From NCBI RefSeq assembly GCF_042408735.1, contig NZ_JBHOQV010000128.1, positions 44,823 to 108,822 of the forward strand: a DNA stretch of 64,000 bases, read 5' to 3'. The notes under the pieces were generated by a model. That model made no database searches. It was not told the origin of the DNA and saw nothing but the letters and a program-made list of their open reading frames with translations. The position numbers and the translations under genes are program-made. Numbering within the stretch: the stretch's first letter is position 1; each line of letters begins with the position of its first letter. Positions 8,595-17,951 of this stretch are shown here, in pieces. This DNA comes from Thermogemmatispora sp042408735. GTDB lineage: Bacteria > Chloroflexota > Ktedonobacteria > Ktedonobacterales > Ktedonobacteraceae.

Positions 8595-9623
8595 TTATGG
8601 CACATAGCTTAGCCTGACCAGGGAGCGATCGATGCTGCTGAGGCTGGGACAGCCTGCCAGGGCCATCGCCTGCTCCAGCTCGTCGCGCAGAAGGGCCAGA
8701 ACCTCGGCCACGCCCTGGGCTCCATTGACAGCCAGGCCCCAGAGGGGTGGCCGCCCAACGAGTACGGCCCGCGCTCCCAAGGCCAGAGCTTTGAGAATAT
8801 CGGTGCCGCGCCTGATCCCTCCATCCAGGTAGACCTCGCAGCGCCCCGCCACGGCTTCGACGATCTCGGGCAAGACTTCGATGGTGGCAGGTACGCCATC
8901 GAGCTGGCGCCCTCCGTGGTTCGAGACAATGATAGCGTCGACACCATATTCGCAGGCTCGCTGCGCATCCTCTGCTCTCAAGATACCCTTGAGAATAAGG
9001 GGTAGATGGCTGAGTGAGCGCAGCCAGGGAATGATCTCCCAGGTACAGGAGGGATCTGGGAGGTCGCCCTCGCTCTCGTTCTCAAAATTGGCCTTGTAGG
9101 TGCTGCCGGTGAGGGGATAGCGCGCGCTGCGCTCTTTGTTTCCCCAGCGGGGCGTGTCGACCGTTAGGACCAGTCCCTGATAGCCAGCGGCTTCCGCCCG
9201 CGTCACCAGACGCTGGGCGGTGGGGCGCGTTGTAATATAGAGCTGGAACCAGAGCGGGCCACCAGCCGCAGCGGCGACTTCCTCGAGACGGCGGTTGGCC
9301 GAGCTGCTTACAATCATCAGGGTGCCGGCCAGAGCCGCGCCGCGCGCCATCTCGCACTCCCCCTCGGGGTGGGCCAGCCCCTGGAAGGCCGTGGGTGCGA
9401 TGAGGATGGGCATCGGCAAGGGGGTGCCCAGGACCGTCGTCTTCATCTCGATCTGACTGACGTCGACTAGCACCCGTGGTCTGAGTTTGATGCGTTCGAA
9501 GGCGCTGCGATTGGCCCGGAGTGTCACTTCGTCCTCGGCCCCACAGGCGTAATAAACCCAGGAGCCGGTTTCCATGCGCTCGCGGGCCAGAGCCTCATAG
9601 TCGAAGACATTGATCAGGTCCAT
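8595..9623 (-). CDS. FMN-dependent alpha-hydroxyacid oxidase/dehydrogenase
   Basis: 342 residues, near full length for the glycolate oxidase/lactate oxidase family. Visible hallmarks are the FMN-binding PTAFQGLAHPEGE, the QLYI segment, VDTPRWGNKER, the catalytic SNHGGRQLDG with His and Arg, and the C-terminal YLDGGIRRGTDILKAL. It should oxidise an L-2-hydroxyacid to the oxoacid, passing electrons to O2 or a carrier. In this cluster glycolate or a related purine-breakdown hydroxyacid is plausible, but substrate cannot be read from the motifs. An AGAGAGG precedes the ATG. It lies between the Mo-hydroxylase and the threonine-synthase-like gene. Confidence 0.88.
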   Translation of the reverse strand: MDLINVFDYEALARERMETGSWVYYACGAEDEVTLRANRSAFERIKLRPRVLVDVSQIEMKTTVLGTPLPMPILIAPTAFQGLAHPEGECEMARGAALAGTLMIVSSSANRRLEEVAAAAGGPLWFQLYITTRPTAQRLVTRAEAAGYQGLVLTVDTPRWGNKERSARYPLTGSTYKANFENESEGDLPDPSCTWEIIPWLRSLSHLPLILKGILRAEDAQRACEYGVDAIIVSNHGGRQLDGVPATIEVLPEIVEAVAGRCEVYLDGGIRRGTDILKALALGARAVLVGRPPLWGLAVNGAQGVAEVLALLRDELEQAMALAGCPSLSSIDRSLVRLSYVP

Positions 9624-9749
9624 CCTGCTTTCTCACCTCTCTGCTTTCTGACTGGCGTGCCCTTCGCTCTCTGCTCGGCGGCTCTGCGGCTCGGCGGACC
9701 GAGAGGGCGCTACTTTGCCTGGCCCGCTCGGGCTGGCGCTGGAGGAGGA

Positions 9750-12704
9750 TCAGCCCGGTCTGCCCGCCGCTTGCTGCCTGGCCAGATAGAGGGAGCGCAG
9801 CACGCGCTCGGGTGTCAGCGGAAGCTGGCGCAGGCGCACGCCGATCGCTTCGGCCACGGCATTAGCCAGGGCCGGGGCCACTGCAGCGACGGCAATCTCG
9901 CCAATATCGCGGATGTCAAGCGGGTCAGCGCCATCGCCCTCGAGCAGGACAATGCTGGTCTCTGGCATGTCGCGGGCGCTCAAGATGCGATAGTCGTTCA
10001 GATTCGTCGTGAGCAGGTTCCCCTGCTGATCATATACCATTTCTTCACATAGGCCATAGCTTAGTCCCTGGGCAATGCCACCTTCGATCTGTCCCTCGGC
10101 AATGATGGGATTCACAATGTGGCCGCCGTCGATCGCCGAGACGACCTTGAGTACGCGCGCTGCGCCGGTCTCGGTGTCAACTTCAACTTCGACCCCCTGA
10201 GCAGCAAAGGTCGGAGCCTTGCAGGGTGCGCTCCAGGAGGCCGTCGCGCTGATGACCCTTGGCTGCTCGCCATAGAGGGCCTGGAGAGCCACCTGGGAGA
10301 GGCTCACACTCTGCCCGCTCGGGGCGCTGATCAGGTAGTCTGCCAGCGAGAGGCTCTCGGCTGCTACCCCGAGCAGACCTGCAGCTGTGATGAGCAACTG
10401 TTTCCGCACCTGCTCCGCTGCTTGCCTGACGGCGTGAACGCAGGCGTAGAGGGAAGCCGAAAGGTCGCTGCTCGTGTCGAAGGGGGTGCTGTCGGTATCG
10501 GAAGCATGAACGAGGATATCCTCGGGACGCACCCCAAGGACGTCGGCGGCGATCTGGGCCAGGATGGTGTGACTGCCGCTGCCATTCTCGGGAAGGCCGA
10601 TGTGCAGGTGGAAGGAACCATCCTCGTTGAGCTTCAGGGTGGCGCCGCTCAGTGAGGGCTGACGAGGGTCGGGCAAATGCATGGCCAGAGCGATGCCGAC
10701 GCCACGCTGGATGCGCCCACCTGGTCCGCCGGTCTTCTCCGCCTGTCGGCGCTTTTCCCGCCAGTTCAACTGCTCCTCGACGATCTGCAGGCAGTGCGAC
10801 AGGCCACAGTGTTTGAGCCGCACCTCTGCTGTATGAGTGGAGAGCCGGCCTGCTGGCTCTCCAACAGCGTCGTGGCCGATTCTGGCAGGTGGGAGGAAGG
10901 GATAGACGTCTCCCTCTTTGAGACAGTTCTTGCGTCGCAGCGCCAGGGGATCCATGCCTAGACGACGCGCGATCTCATCCATGTGGCTTTCGAGAGCAAA
11001 GAGACCTGCCCAGGCCCCATTGCTGCGCCAGGCCCCGGCTGGGGGGAGATTGGTGTAGACCGCCTGTGCGCTGTAGCGCAGGTTGGCAGAGGGATAAAGG
11101 GGCAGGCTGTTCTGCCCGATCCCGACGGCCAGCGAGGCGGCCTGGCCGCCATAGGCGCCGGCGTTGACTAATACCAGCATCTGGTTGGCAACGATGGTGC
11201 CATCGCGCCGGAGGCCCGTCTTGAGGCGAATGATCTGCCCTGGCCCTACGCGACTGCTGCGGAATTCATCGGCGCGACTGTATTCGAGGCGCACTGGACG
11301 ATCGGTGGCCAGGGTGAGCAGAGCGCAGAGGTCTTCAACGATGAGATCATGCTTGGCGCCGAAGCCGCCTCCCACGCGCGGAGCCACAACGCGAATCCGA
11401 CGCGGGGCCAGTCCGGTCAGGGTGGCTACGATACGCCGGACGTGATAAGGCACCTCGCTGCTCGTGCGCACGACAAGGCGGTCATCCTCATCCCAGTAGG
11501 TGAGAGCGACGTGGGGTTCTAGGGCGGTATGTTGGATCTGAGGCAGGACGTATTCGCCCTCTACGATTAGCTCGGCTCCGGCGAAGGCCCGCTCGACGTT
11601 ACCTTGCTCAAACTGGATGTGAGCCGCGATGTTGCGGTTGGCGTCATAGATGTGGTACGACTCTGACTCTGGGTGGAGACGCGGTGCTCCCGGCTCTAGA
11701 GCCTGTCGGGGATCAAAGACGGCGGGTAATGGCTCGTAGTCGACCCTGATCAGTTTAAGAGCCTGCTCGGCGATTTCTGCCGTCTCGGCGGCAACGACTG
11801 CCACGCGATCCCCTACGTAGCGGACGATGTAGTCCAGACAGTACTGGTCGTGTGGCCCCGGCTCAGGCCAGGGACGGCCCGCGCTGGTATAGGGGAGGCG
11901 CGGAATGTCTTTGTAGGTGAGAATGGCGTGGACGCCCGGTAAGGCCCGCGCCTCGGTGGTGTCGATTTCCCGAACGAGGGCGTGCGGGTGAGGACTGGTG
12001 AGCAGACGGGCGTGCAGGAGACCGGGCAGGTCATAGTCATCGGCAAAAGCTGCTTTGCCTGTGACAAGCTTGGTGGCATCGATCCTACGCTCGGGCCGTC
12101 CCATCATGATATGCACGCGCTGCCTGCCTACAGGCCCCTGCTCGGCGGGCGCCTGTCGCTCGGGCAGCTCCAGCGGGGCCCGTCCGGGGTCCCAGGGACG
12201 AGTACGGGCCCCGCTGTCGGGAATGCTGAGCGGTTCGATGTCTTCGCCCCTCAGGAGCGCTGCGGCGCGCTGTACGGCCTGGACGATCCGGTTGTAGCCG
12301 CTGCAGCGACAGAGGTTCCCCGCCAGGGCTTCGCGAATCTCTTCCTCGCCCGGATTGGGATTGCGCTGCAAAAGTGCGTAGGCTGAAAGCAGCATCCCGG
12401 GGGTACAGAAGCCACAGTGGACGGCCCCTGCATCGATGAAGGTCTCTTGTAGAGGGTGAAGGCGGCGGAGCGAGCCAAGCCCCTCTACCGTGGTCACTGT
12501 CGCCCCGGCGGCCTGCATGGCCAGCATGACGCAGCTCGGACGCGGCAGGCCGTCGATGAGAACTGTGCAGGCCCCGCAGTGCCCGTGATCGCAGCCGTGC
12601 TTGACACTGTAGTAGCCCTCGCGCCGGAGGACATTGAGCAACAGCTCGTTGGGCGCAACGTCGAGGCTCTTGATCACTCCATTGATGCGCAGTTCTAGTT
12701 CCAT
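9750..12704 (-). CDS. Xanthine dehydrogenase-family Mo enzyme with fused 2Fe-2S domain (XdhD-like)
   Basis: 984 residues joining two normally separate subunits. Residues 1-165 form the two-cluster FeS module (GCDHGHCGAC for the plant-type cluster; CGFCTPGM and CRCSGY for the second). From about 200 on is the molybdopterin subunit, with GGGFGAKHD, the Mo-region GAWRSNGAW, the cofactor segment near IDGGHIVNP and the proposed catalytic Glu in DIGEIAVAAVAPALANA. The same domain fusion occurs in E. coli XdhD. It should hydroxylate a purine such as hypoxanthine or xanthine with the adjacent FAD subunit. The start lies 4 bases after the FAD-subunit stop, indicating coupling. Confidence 0.92.
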   Translation of the reverse strand: MELELRINGVIKSLDVAPNELLLNVLRREGYYSVKHGCDHGHCGACTVLIDGLPRPSCVMLAMQAAGATVTTVEGLGSLRRLHPLQETFIDAGAVHCGFCTPGMLLSAYALLQRNPNPGEEEIREALAGNLCRCSGYNRIVQAVQRAAALLRGEDIEPLSIPDSGARTRPWDPGRAPLELPERQAPAEQGPVGRQRVHIMMGRPERRIDATKLVTGKAAFADDYDLPGLLHARLLTSPHPHALVREIDTTEARALPGVHAILTYKDIPRLPYTSAGRPWPEPGPHDQYCLDYIVRYVGDRVAVVAAETAEIAEQALKLIRVDYEPLPAVFDPRQALEPGAPRLHPESESYHIYDANRNIAAHIQFEQGNVERAFAGAELIVEGEYVLPQIQHTALEPHVALTYWDEDDRLVVRTSSEVPYHVRRIVATLTGLAPRRIRVVAPRVGGGFGAKHDLIVEDLCALLTLATDRPVRLEYSRADEFRSSRVGPGQIIRLKTGLRRDGTIVANQMLVLVNAGAYGGQAASLAVGIGQNSLPLYPSANLRYSAQAVYTNLPPAGAWRSNGAWAGLFALESHMDEIARRLGMDPLALRRKNCLKEGDVYPFLPPARIGHDAVGEPAGRLSTHTAEVRLKHCGLSHCLQIVEEQLNWREKRRQAEKTGGPGGRIQRGVGIALAMHLPDPRQPSLSGATLKLNEDGSFHLHIGLPENGSGSHTILAQIAADVLGVRPEDILVHASDTDSTPFDTSSDLSASLYACVHAVRQAAEQVRKQLLITAAGLLGVAAESLSLADYLISAPSGQSVSLSQVALQALYGEQPRVISATASWSAPCKAPTFAAQGVEVEVDTETGAARVLKVVSAIDGGHIVNPIIAEGQIEGGIAQGLSYGLCEEMVYDQQGNLLTTNLNDYRILSARDMPETSIVLLEGDGADPLDIRDIGEIAVAAVAPALANAVAEAIGVRLRQLPLTPERVLRSLYLARQQAAGRPG

Positions 12705-12708
12705 GAGG

Positions 12709-13668
12709 TTAGGCTCTCCCTTCCGAGGAGGTAATATCGCGCCAGCGGGCTATGTTGGCGGCCTCTTCAAGTGCCCGGTAGGCGAGGTTGGCCCCGCAGA
12801 CGCGCCGATAGCCTGAGCTGGCTCGGAAGTCGGCAGGAGGACGGAAATCGGCCAGGCCAGCCTGGATGGCGGAGGCCAGCAAGCGGAGGTCCTGGACAGG
12901 TTGCCCTTCCAGCTGTCGCTCGATGGCTGTCAGGCGCTGTGGCTCCAGATTGGCACCGCCCAGCGCCAGACGAACGCTGCGATAGCGCCCGTTTTCGACC
13001 TCCACCAGAGCCGCGGCGGTGATCAGGGCTACGTCGACAGCGCTGCGCCCAACCCGCTGCAAGGCTGTACCCCAACCACGGCCTGGGGGAGCGATCTGTA
13101 CCTCGATGATGAGTTCCTGGGGGCGACGTTCTAGTAAGAGCCGATGGTAGGAGACGCGCCGCTCCTGCTTTCCTTTGTAGGTGACGCCCGAGAGGGCGAG
13201 GCCCGGGCGCTCCGGCGTTCCTCCACGCAGATCGACTTGCGTCTTCTGGCCGGAGCGCAGGACGATCTCGGCATCGACAACCGCCAGCGCGGTCAGCAGG
13301 TCTGCCTGGGCGGCTGGCCCGAGCGCCAGCGTGCCTCCAAGGGTGGCGGCGTTGCGGATCAGTGGCGATGGAGCGGAGTAATGAGCGGCCTGAGCGAGCA
13401 GGCCGCCGAGAAAGCTCTTGAGTAGCGGCGCCTCCGCCATGCTCTGCAAGGTGGTCATGCTTCCGATGCGAATCCCTCGCTGGTCTTCTAAAATATAGGC
13501 CAGGCCCAGGTCGCGTAGATCGACCACGGCCTGGATGCTTTCGTCGTTCTGGCTCAGCAGATGGGTGCCGCCGGCCAGGGGCACCGTCTTGATGTCAGGA
13601 CGCGAGAGCAGGATGAGCGCGTCATCGACGTCCTCAACCCAGTGATATTCAAGTAAGTTTGGCAGCAT
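12709..13668 (-). CDS. Xanthine dehydrogenase-family FAD-binding subunit
   Basis: 319 residues of the CoxM/XdhB family that carries electrons from FeS clusters to NAD or another acceptor through FAD. FAD contacts are seen in VPLAGGTHLLSQNDE near residue 31 and in the second glycine motif ATLGGTLALGPAAQADLL near 108, followed by the CO dehydrogenase flavoprotein C-terminal domain. It overlaps no gene but sits 4 bases upstream of the fused FeS/Mo gene and 119 bases after adenine deaminase, so the three form a purine oxidation unit. The Cys motifs for a further 4Fe-4S cluster, as in some 4-hydroxybenzoyl-CoA reductases, are absent. Confidence 0.9.
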   Translation of the reverse strand: MLPNLLEYHWVEDVDDALILLSRPDIKTVPLAGGTHLLSQNDESIQAVVDLRDLGLAYILEDQRGIRIGSMTTLQSMAEAPLLKSFLGGLLAQAAHYSAPSPLIRNAATLGGTLALGPAAQADLLTALAVVDAEIVLRSGQKTQVDLRGGTPERPGLALSGVTYKGKQERRVSYHRLLLERRPQELIIEVQIAPPGRGWGTALQRVGRSAVDVALITAAALVEVENGRYRSVRLALGGANLEPQRLTAIERQLEGQPVQDLRLLASAIQAGLADFRPPADFRASSGYRRVCGANLAYRALEEAANIARWRDITSSEGRA

Positions 13669-13787
13669 GCTTATCCTCGGACTTTCCTTGCCTCAAGGCT
13701 CGGCTGGGCAAATCGGGAGGAAGGGAGGAAAGACCCCGGCCCGCTCTGCCCGCGTGCTGACCTGGTGTTGGTTGATTGGTTGGCTGG

Positions 13788-15524
13788 CTAACTTTGCAGT
13801 GGCAGCGGCGCGAAGCGCTCAACGTCGATCAGTCCTTGATCGGTGAGCTTCAAAGCAGGAATCACTGAGAGCGAAAGGAAGCTGAGGGTCATGCAGGGAT
13901 GCTCTAGGGTGCAGCCAAGGGCCGCGGCTGCCTCGTCGAGGGATCGCAAACGGGCGACCAGCTCAGAGATAGGGGCGGCTGAAACCAGGCCCGCCAGGGG
14001 AAGGGGAACGCTGGCGCGCAGCTCGCCATCAACGACAAGGGCAAAACCTCCTCCGATCTCGGCCAGGACCTGGGCGGCCTTGAGAATGTCGTGGTCGCTG
14101 ACGCCTGCGATGACCAGGTTATGGGCGTCGTGGGCAACGCTGGAGGCAAGCGCCCCACGCTTCAGCCCCAGACCCTGTACCAGTCCCAGACCAATGCGCC
14201 CGCTGGCGTGATGGCGCTCGATCACTGCGAGCTTCAGAAGATCGCGCTCGGGGTCGGCAACGATCTCTCCATCGCGCAGCGGCGCCTCTAGCTGCAGGTG
14301 CCGTGTGACGATCTGGCCCGGCTCGATACCGATCACCGCTACTGGCCCAGGCCGGCCCGGAATGCGCAGGTCTTCTTGCCGCAGGGCCGCTATCCGAATG
14401 GTGTTGCTCAGCTCCTGTGGCTGGCTGGCCCGCGGCTCGATAAGTAAGCGCCCTTCCTGGGCGACCAACTGACCGCTTTTATAGACCGACTCCACCTGGA
14501 ACGTTGTGAGGTCGTCGAGCACGACCAGGTCGGCCACCGCTCCTGGGACGATGGCCCCTCGGTCGAAGAGCCGGAAATACTGGGCCGTGTTGTAGCTCGC
14601 CAGGCGGATGGCCTCCACGGGGTCCAGGCCCAGCTCGATCGCCCGCCGCACCATTGAATCGATGTGCCCGCGCTCCAGCAGGTCCAGCGGGTCTCGATCG
14701 TCGGTGACAAAGAAAACCCGCGGGGGGTGCAGTTCCTGGATCAGCGGGAGCAGGGCCTCTAGATTGCGGGCCGCCGAACCCTCGCGAATCATCAGCCACA
14801 TGCCCAGGCGCAGACGCTCGCGGGCCTCGGCAGGGGTGGTACATTCGTGGTCCGATAAGATGCCAGCGGCTGCGTAGGCGCAGAGGTCCCGCCCCTGGAG
14901 TCCCGGCGCATGCCCATCAACAACCAGACCGTGATTCAGGGTGGCGGCGATTTTGGCAAGTACCTGGTCGTCGCCGTTCAGGACGCCGGGCATGTTCATC
15001 ATCTCCGCCAGCCCGAGCACCCCCTGCTCGTCCAGCAGGGGCAGAAGATCGCTGGCCAGGAGCGCGCGATAGGGCGTTTCGTATTGCGAGGCGGGAACGC
15101 AGGAGGAGAGCAGGACAAAAGCGTCCAGCGGCAGGCCCCGCGCCATCTCCAGCACAAAGCGGATACCGGCGCTCCCTAAAACGTTGGCGAACTCGTGCGG
15201 GTCGAGCATCACCGCCGTTACACCACGAGGAACAACCAAACGGGCAAACTCTGAGAGAACAAGCATCGTGCTCTCGATGTGCATGTGCCCATCCATGAGT
15301 CCCGGAGCGAGCCAGCGGCCCTCAAGGTCGCGTTCCTGCTGGCCGCGATAGCCTCCTGCCGGCTCGCTAATGCCGGCGATGCGCCCGTCGGCAATGGCGA
15401 TATCGGCGGGGTAGCATTCGCCGCTGCAGACATTGACGAGCCGGGCATTGCGCAGGACCAGATCGGCAGGCTCCTCTCCTCGGGCCACGCGAATGCGCTG
15501 CCGGAGTCCTTCCACCGTGTACAT
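13788..15524 (-). CDS. ade: Adenine deaminase
   Basis: 578 residues from the ATG with a strong AGGAGG 7 bases upstream; an upstream in-frame start would add 16 unlikely residues. The amidohydrolase metal motif appears as MDGHMHIESTML, followed by GVTAVMLDPHEFANV, the VVDGHAPGL histidine segment, the SDHECTT motif and the C-terminal SVAHDAHNL typical of bacterial Ade. It converts adenine to hypoxanthine and ammonia. It is the first gene of the cluster and its product is the expected substrate of the molybdenum hydroxylase two genes down, which gives a coherent adenine to hypoxanthine to xanthine/urate route. Confidence 0.95.
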   Translation of the reverse strand: MYTVEGLRQRIRVARGEEPADLVLRNARLVNVCSGECYPADIAIADGRIAGISEPAGGYRGQQERDLEGRWLAPGLMDGHMHIESTMLVLSEFARLVVPRGVTAVMLDPHEFANVLGSAGIRFVLEMARGLPLDAFVLLSSCVPASQYETPYRALLASDLLPLLDEQGVLGLAEMMNMPGVLNGDDQVLAKIAATLNHGLVVDGHAPGLQGRDLCAYAAAGILSDHECTTPAEARERLRLGMWLMIREGSAARNLEALLPLIQELHPPRVFFVTDDRDPLDLLERGHIDSMVRRAIELGLDPVEAIRLASYNTAQYFRLFDRGAIVPGAVADLVVLDDLTTFQVESVYKSGQLVAQEGRLLIEPRASQPQELSNTIRIAALRQEDLRIPGRPGPVAVIGIEPGQIVTRHLQLEAPLRDGEIVADPERDLLKLAVIERHHASGRIGLGLVQGLGLKRGALASSVAHDAHNLVIAGVSDHDILKAAQVLAEIGGGFALVVDGELRASVPLPLAGLVSAAPISELVARLRSLDEAAAALGCTLEHPCMTLSFLSLSVIPALKLTDQGLIDVERFAPLPLQS

Positions 15525-16001
15525 CCAAGAACCTCCTGGCCGGAAAATAGGCTGCTTGAGCTGCTTGTGCACCTCACCTGTCGGGGATCAGTTGACACCT
15601 CTGGAGAGCGGGCGTGTTCCGCGTTGACTTGATCGTTCATCTGCTTGCTTGGTCGCTGGTCCTTCCGCCACCGCTTGGGCATCCCTGCTATCACGCCTGC
15701 TATTGCCGCACATGGTAGCAGAAATATGGCCTCTCGTCGAGGGGGAGAAGCCCCTCTTCGGAGGGGGAGAGGCCCCTTACAAGAGCGCTGCTTTTTCTGC
15801 TACCGCTACTTTCTGATGCCTGGACTGGCCGGACCTGTAACGTGAGAGCTGGCTCGGATGAAAACTCTTCTGGGTGAGGATAAACGGGCTGCCCTGACTG
15901 AGCCGCCGCTGGCTGCTGATGGGGGACCCGCCCTGATCATAGCCTCGCTCTTCTCTCATTATGAATATATTCAACTACCAGGAATCAGGGAATTGGATAC
16001 T
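15525..16001. other. Divergent intergenic region between ade and the ABC exporter
   Basis: About 480 bases with no convincing gene. It must hold the promoters of both flanking units. A GC-rich stem with arms GGCCTCTC (15728-15735) and GAGAGGCC (15767-15774) lies in the middle. I cannot assign promoter boxes with confidence. Confidence 0.4.
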
Positions 16002-16991
16002 ATGTTGCAAAATGCACAAACTGCCATGCCGTCCGACGCCAGATATAGGGAGCCAGCAACCGACCTGGCTTTGCGCACACGCGGCCTCACCAAGCGCTAT
16101 GGCCAGCGCCTGGCCGTAGCCGATCTGAATCTGGAGGTCAGGCGTGGCGAAATTTTTGGCTTCTTGGGGCCGAATGGGGCTGGCAAGACGACGACGATCC
16201 GGATGCTCTTGGGCCTGATCGCACCGAGTGCTGGCAGTGTTGAGATCTTGGGCCAGGATTTGCGGCGTCAGCCGGGCCTGGTGCTGCCACGTGTGGGGGC
16301 CTTGATTGAGACGCCGGCCCTCTATCTGTACCTGTCAGCGCGCAACAATCTGCGTGTCATGGCCAGCGCTCTGGGGGGGGTTCCAGAACGTCGTCTTGAT
16401 GAGGTGTTGGAGATGGTGGGCCTGCGCAGCCGTCAGAAGGATCGTGTCAGAACCTACTCGCTTGGCATGAAGCAGCGCCTGGGCCTGGCCCTGGCCCTCC
16501 TGCATGACCCCGAGCTACTGATCCTCGATGAGCCGGCCAATGGTCTCGATCCCGCCGGCATCGTCGAGATGCGCGATCTGTTGCACAGGCTCGCCGCCCA
16601 GGGCAAGACGATCTTCATCTCTAGCCATCTGCTCAGCGAGGTCCAGCAAATCTGTACCCGCGTGGCCATTATCAGGCTCGGCAGGCTGGTGACCGAAGCC
16701 AGTGTGGAGGAGCTGACACGCGGGCAGGGCGAGTTTGTGGTGCGGGTAGAACGGCCCCTGGAGGCCCTGCACCTCGTGCGTGGCCAGCCCTGGGGAGCCG
16801 GTGCACGCCTCAACGAGAGCGGTGAGCTGATAACACCCGCTCCCGGCGGACGCGGGCGCGAACTGAATCGCTTCCTGATCGAAGCTGGCCTCATTCCCGA
16901 TTCCCTGGCTCCCGCCAGACTCGACCTGGAGCAAGTCTTCCTGCAATTGACGGGTGAAGATATTGCTAGTGGAGGAAAGGTACTGAGGTAA
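16002..16991 (+). CDS. ABC transporter ATP-binding protein (ABC-2 type exporter)
   Basis: 329 residues. Nucleotide-binding motifs are complete: Walker A GPNGAGKTT, Q-loop region, signature TYSLGMKQRLGLA, Walker B LLILDEPANGLDP and the switch His in ISSHLLSEV. The C-terminal 90 residues are the variable domain of DrrA/CcmA-like exporters. I chose the ATG whose protein starts MLQNAQTAMPS because the 48 residues that an earlier ATG would add look unrelated to the family. It is followed 8 bases later by its permease, forming a two-gene exporter. Cargo (drug, lipid or peptide) is unknown. Confidence 0.9.
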   Translation: MLQNAQTAMPSDARYREPATDLALRTRGLTKRYGQRLAVADLNLEVRRGEIFGFLGPNGAGKTTTIRMLLGLIAPSAGSVEILGQDLRRQPGLVLPRVGALIETPALYLYLSARNNLRVMASALGGVPERRLDEVLEMVGLRSRQKDRVRTYSLGMKQRLGLALALLHDPELLILDEPANGLDPAGIVEMRDLLHRLAAQGKTIFISSHLLSEVQQICTRVAIIRLGRLVTEASVEELTRGQGEFVVRVERPLEALHLVRGQPWGAGARLNESGELITPAPGGRGRELNRFLIEAGLIPDSLAPARLDLEQVFLQLTGEDIASGGKVLR

Positions 16992-16999
16992 TAACAATC

Positions 17000-17932
17000 A
17001 TGAAAGATGTCTCACTCTCTTCGAAAGAATGGGGTAACCAGAGGCCAGGCCTGGTCGCTCTCAGTGGACCGCGGCCCCGCTTCTGGGGATTGATGCGGGC
17101 CGAGCTGCTCAAAATCTCGCGCCAGTGGGGTACCTGGCTTTTGCTGATGCTGACGCTCTCTTTTGTCGCAGGCTTCTATATCATTGAGGCAACGCAAAGC
17201 TCTCTCGGGGAGGAGATTCGGCGGGACCCTCTGCCCTATCTCTATCTGCAGCTACGCGGCCTCGATATATTGCGGGTCTTCGCGGGCGTCTTCCTCATCG
17301 TCGTGGCGGCGCGCTGCGTTGGCCTCGAGTACCAGCTTGGCACCATCCGTATTATCCTGGCGCGCGGCGTTGGACGCCTCCAGCTCCTTGCAGCCAAGCT
17401 CCTGACCCTCTCGCTGATTGTCCTGCTGACGCTGGTCGTCGGCCTCGCTGAGATCGTCATCTGCTTCTGCCTGCTGACGCTGCTCCTCTCGGGCAACCTC
17501 AATGTACTCTCGGCTGCCAATGCTACCTTCTGGCACGATGCCGGCTTCTACACTCTGGCTGTGGCCAGCAGTATGGGAATCTCGGTCCTGATGGCCGTGG
17601 CGCTGGCGGTGATCGGACGCTCGCAAACCTTCGGCCTGAGCGCCGCCCTGGGCTACTTTCCTGCCGATAACTTTCTGGTCGCCTTGCTCTACTTTGCCTT
17701 CAGGCTGACCAATAACCAGTTCTGGCAGGATGTTTCCGCCTATCTGCTTGGCCCCAATCTCAACGCCATGGGCATGGTTGTCACTCATGGTCATGCTTTT
17801 TCGATGGGAACGGTCCCCTTGAACATGCAGCTAGTCGACGCACGTCACATCTGGCTGCTCCTGCTGGTCTACGCCCTGGTCTTTCTCGGCGTCTCGCTCT
17901 ACTTGACGCGCAGCCGCGATATCCGGGAGTAG
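17000..17932 (+). CDS. ABC-2 type transporter permease
   Basis: 310 residues with about six hydrophobic segments: a first helix after a cytoplasmic N terminus (WLLLMLTLSFVAGFYII), a large extracytoplasmic loop, then helices around FAGVFLIVVAARC, LIVLLTLVVGLAEIVICF, ISVLMAVALAVIG and a last one at LLLLVYALVFLGVSLYL. The GLEYQLGTIRIILARG segment after helix two is the conserved coupling region of ABC-2 permeases. It directly follows the ATPase gene and should dimerise to form the channel. Converges on the XRE/TPR regulator gene, with only about 20 bases between the stops. Confidence 0.85.
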   Translation: MKDVSLSSKEWGNQRPGLVALSGPRPRFWGLMRAELLKISRQWGTWLLLMLTLSFVAGFYIIEATQSSLGEEIRRDPLPYLYLQLRGLDILRVFAGVFLIVVAARCVGLEYQLGTIRIILARGVGRLQLLAAKLLTLSLIVLLTLVVGLAEIVICFCLLTLLLSGNLNVLSAANATFWHDAGFYTLAVASSMGISVLMAVALAVIGRSQTFGLSAALGYFPADNFLVALLYFAFRLTNNQFWQDVSAYLLGPNLNAMGMVVTHGHAFSMGTVPLNMQLVDARHIWLLLLVYALVFLGVSLYLTRSRDIRE

Positions 17933-17951
17933 CTGGCTGGCCTCGTTCCCC

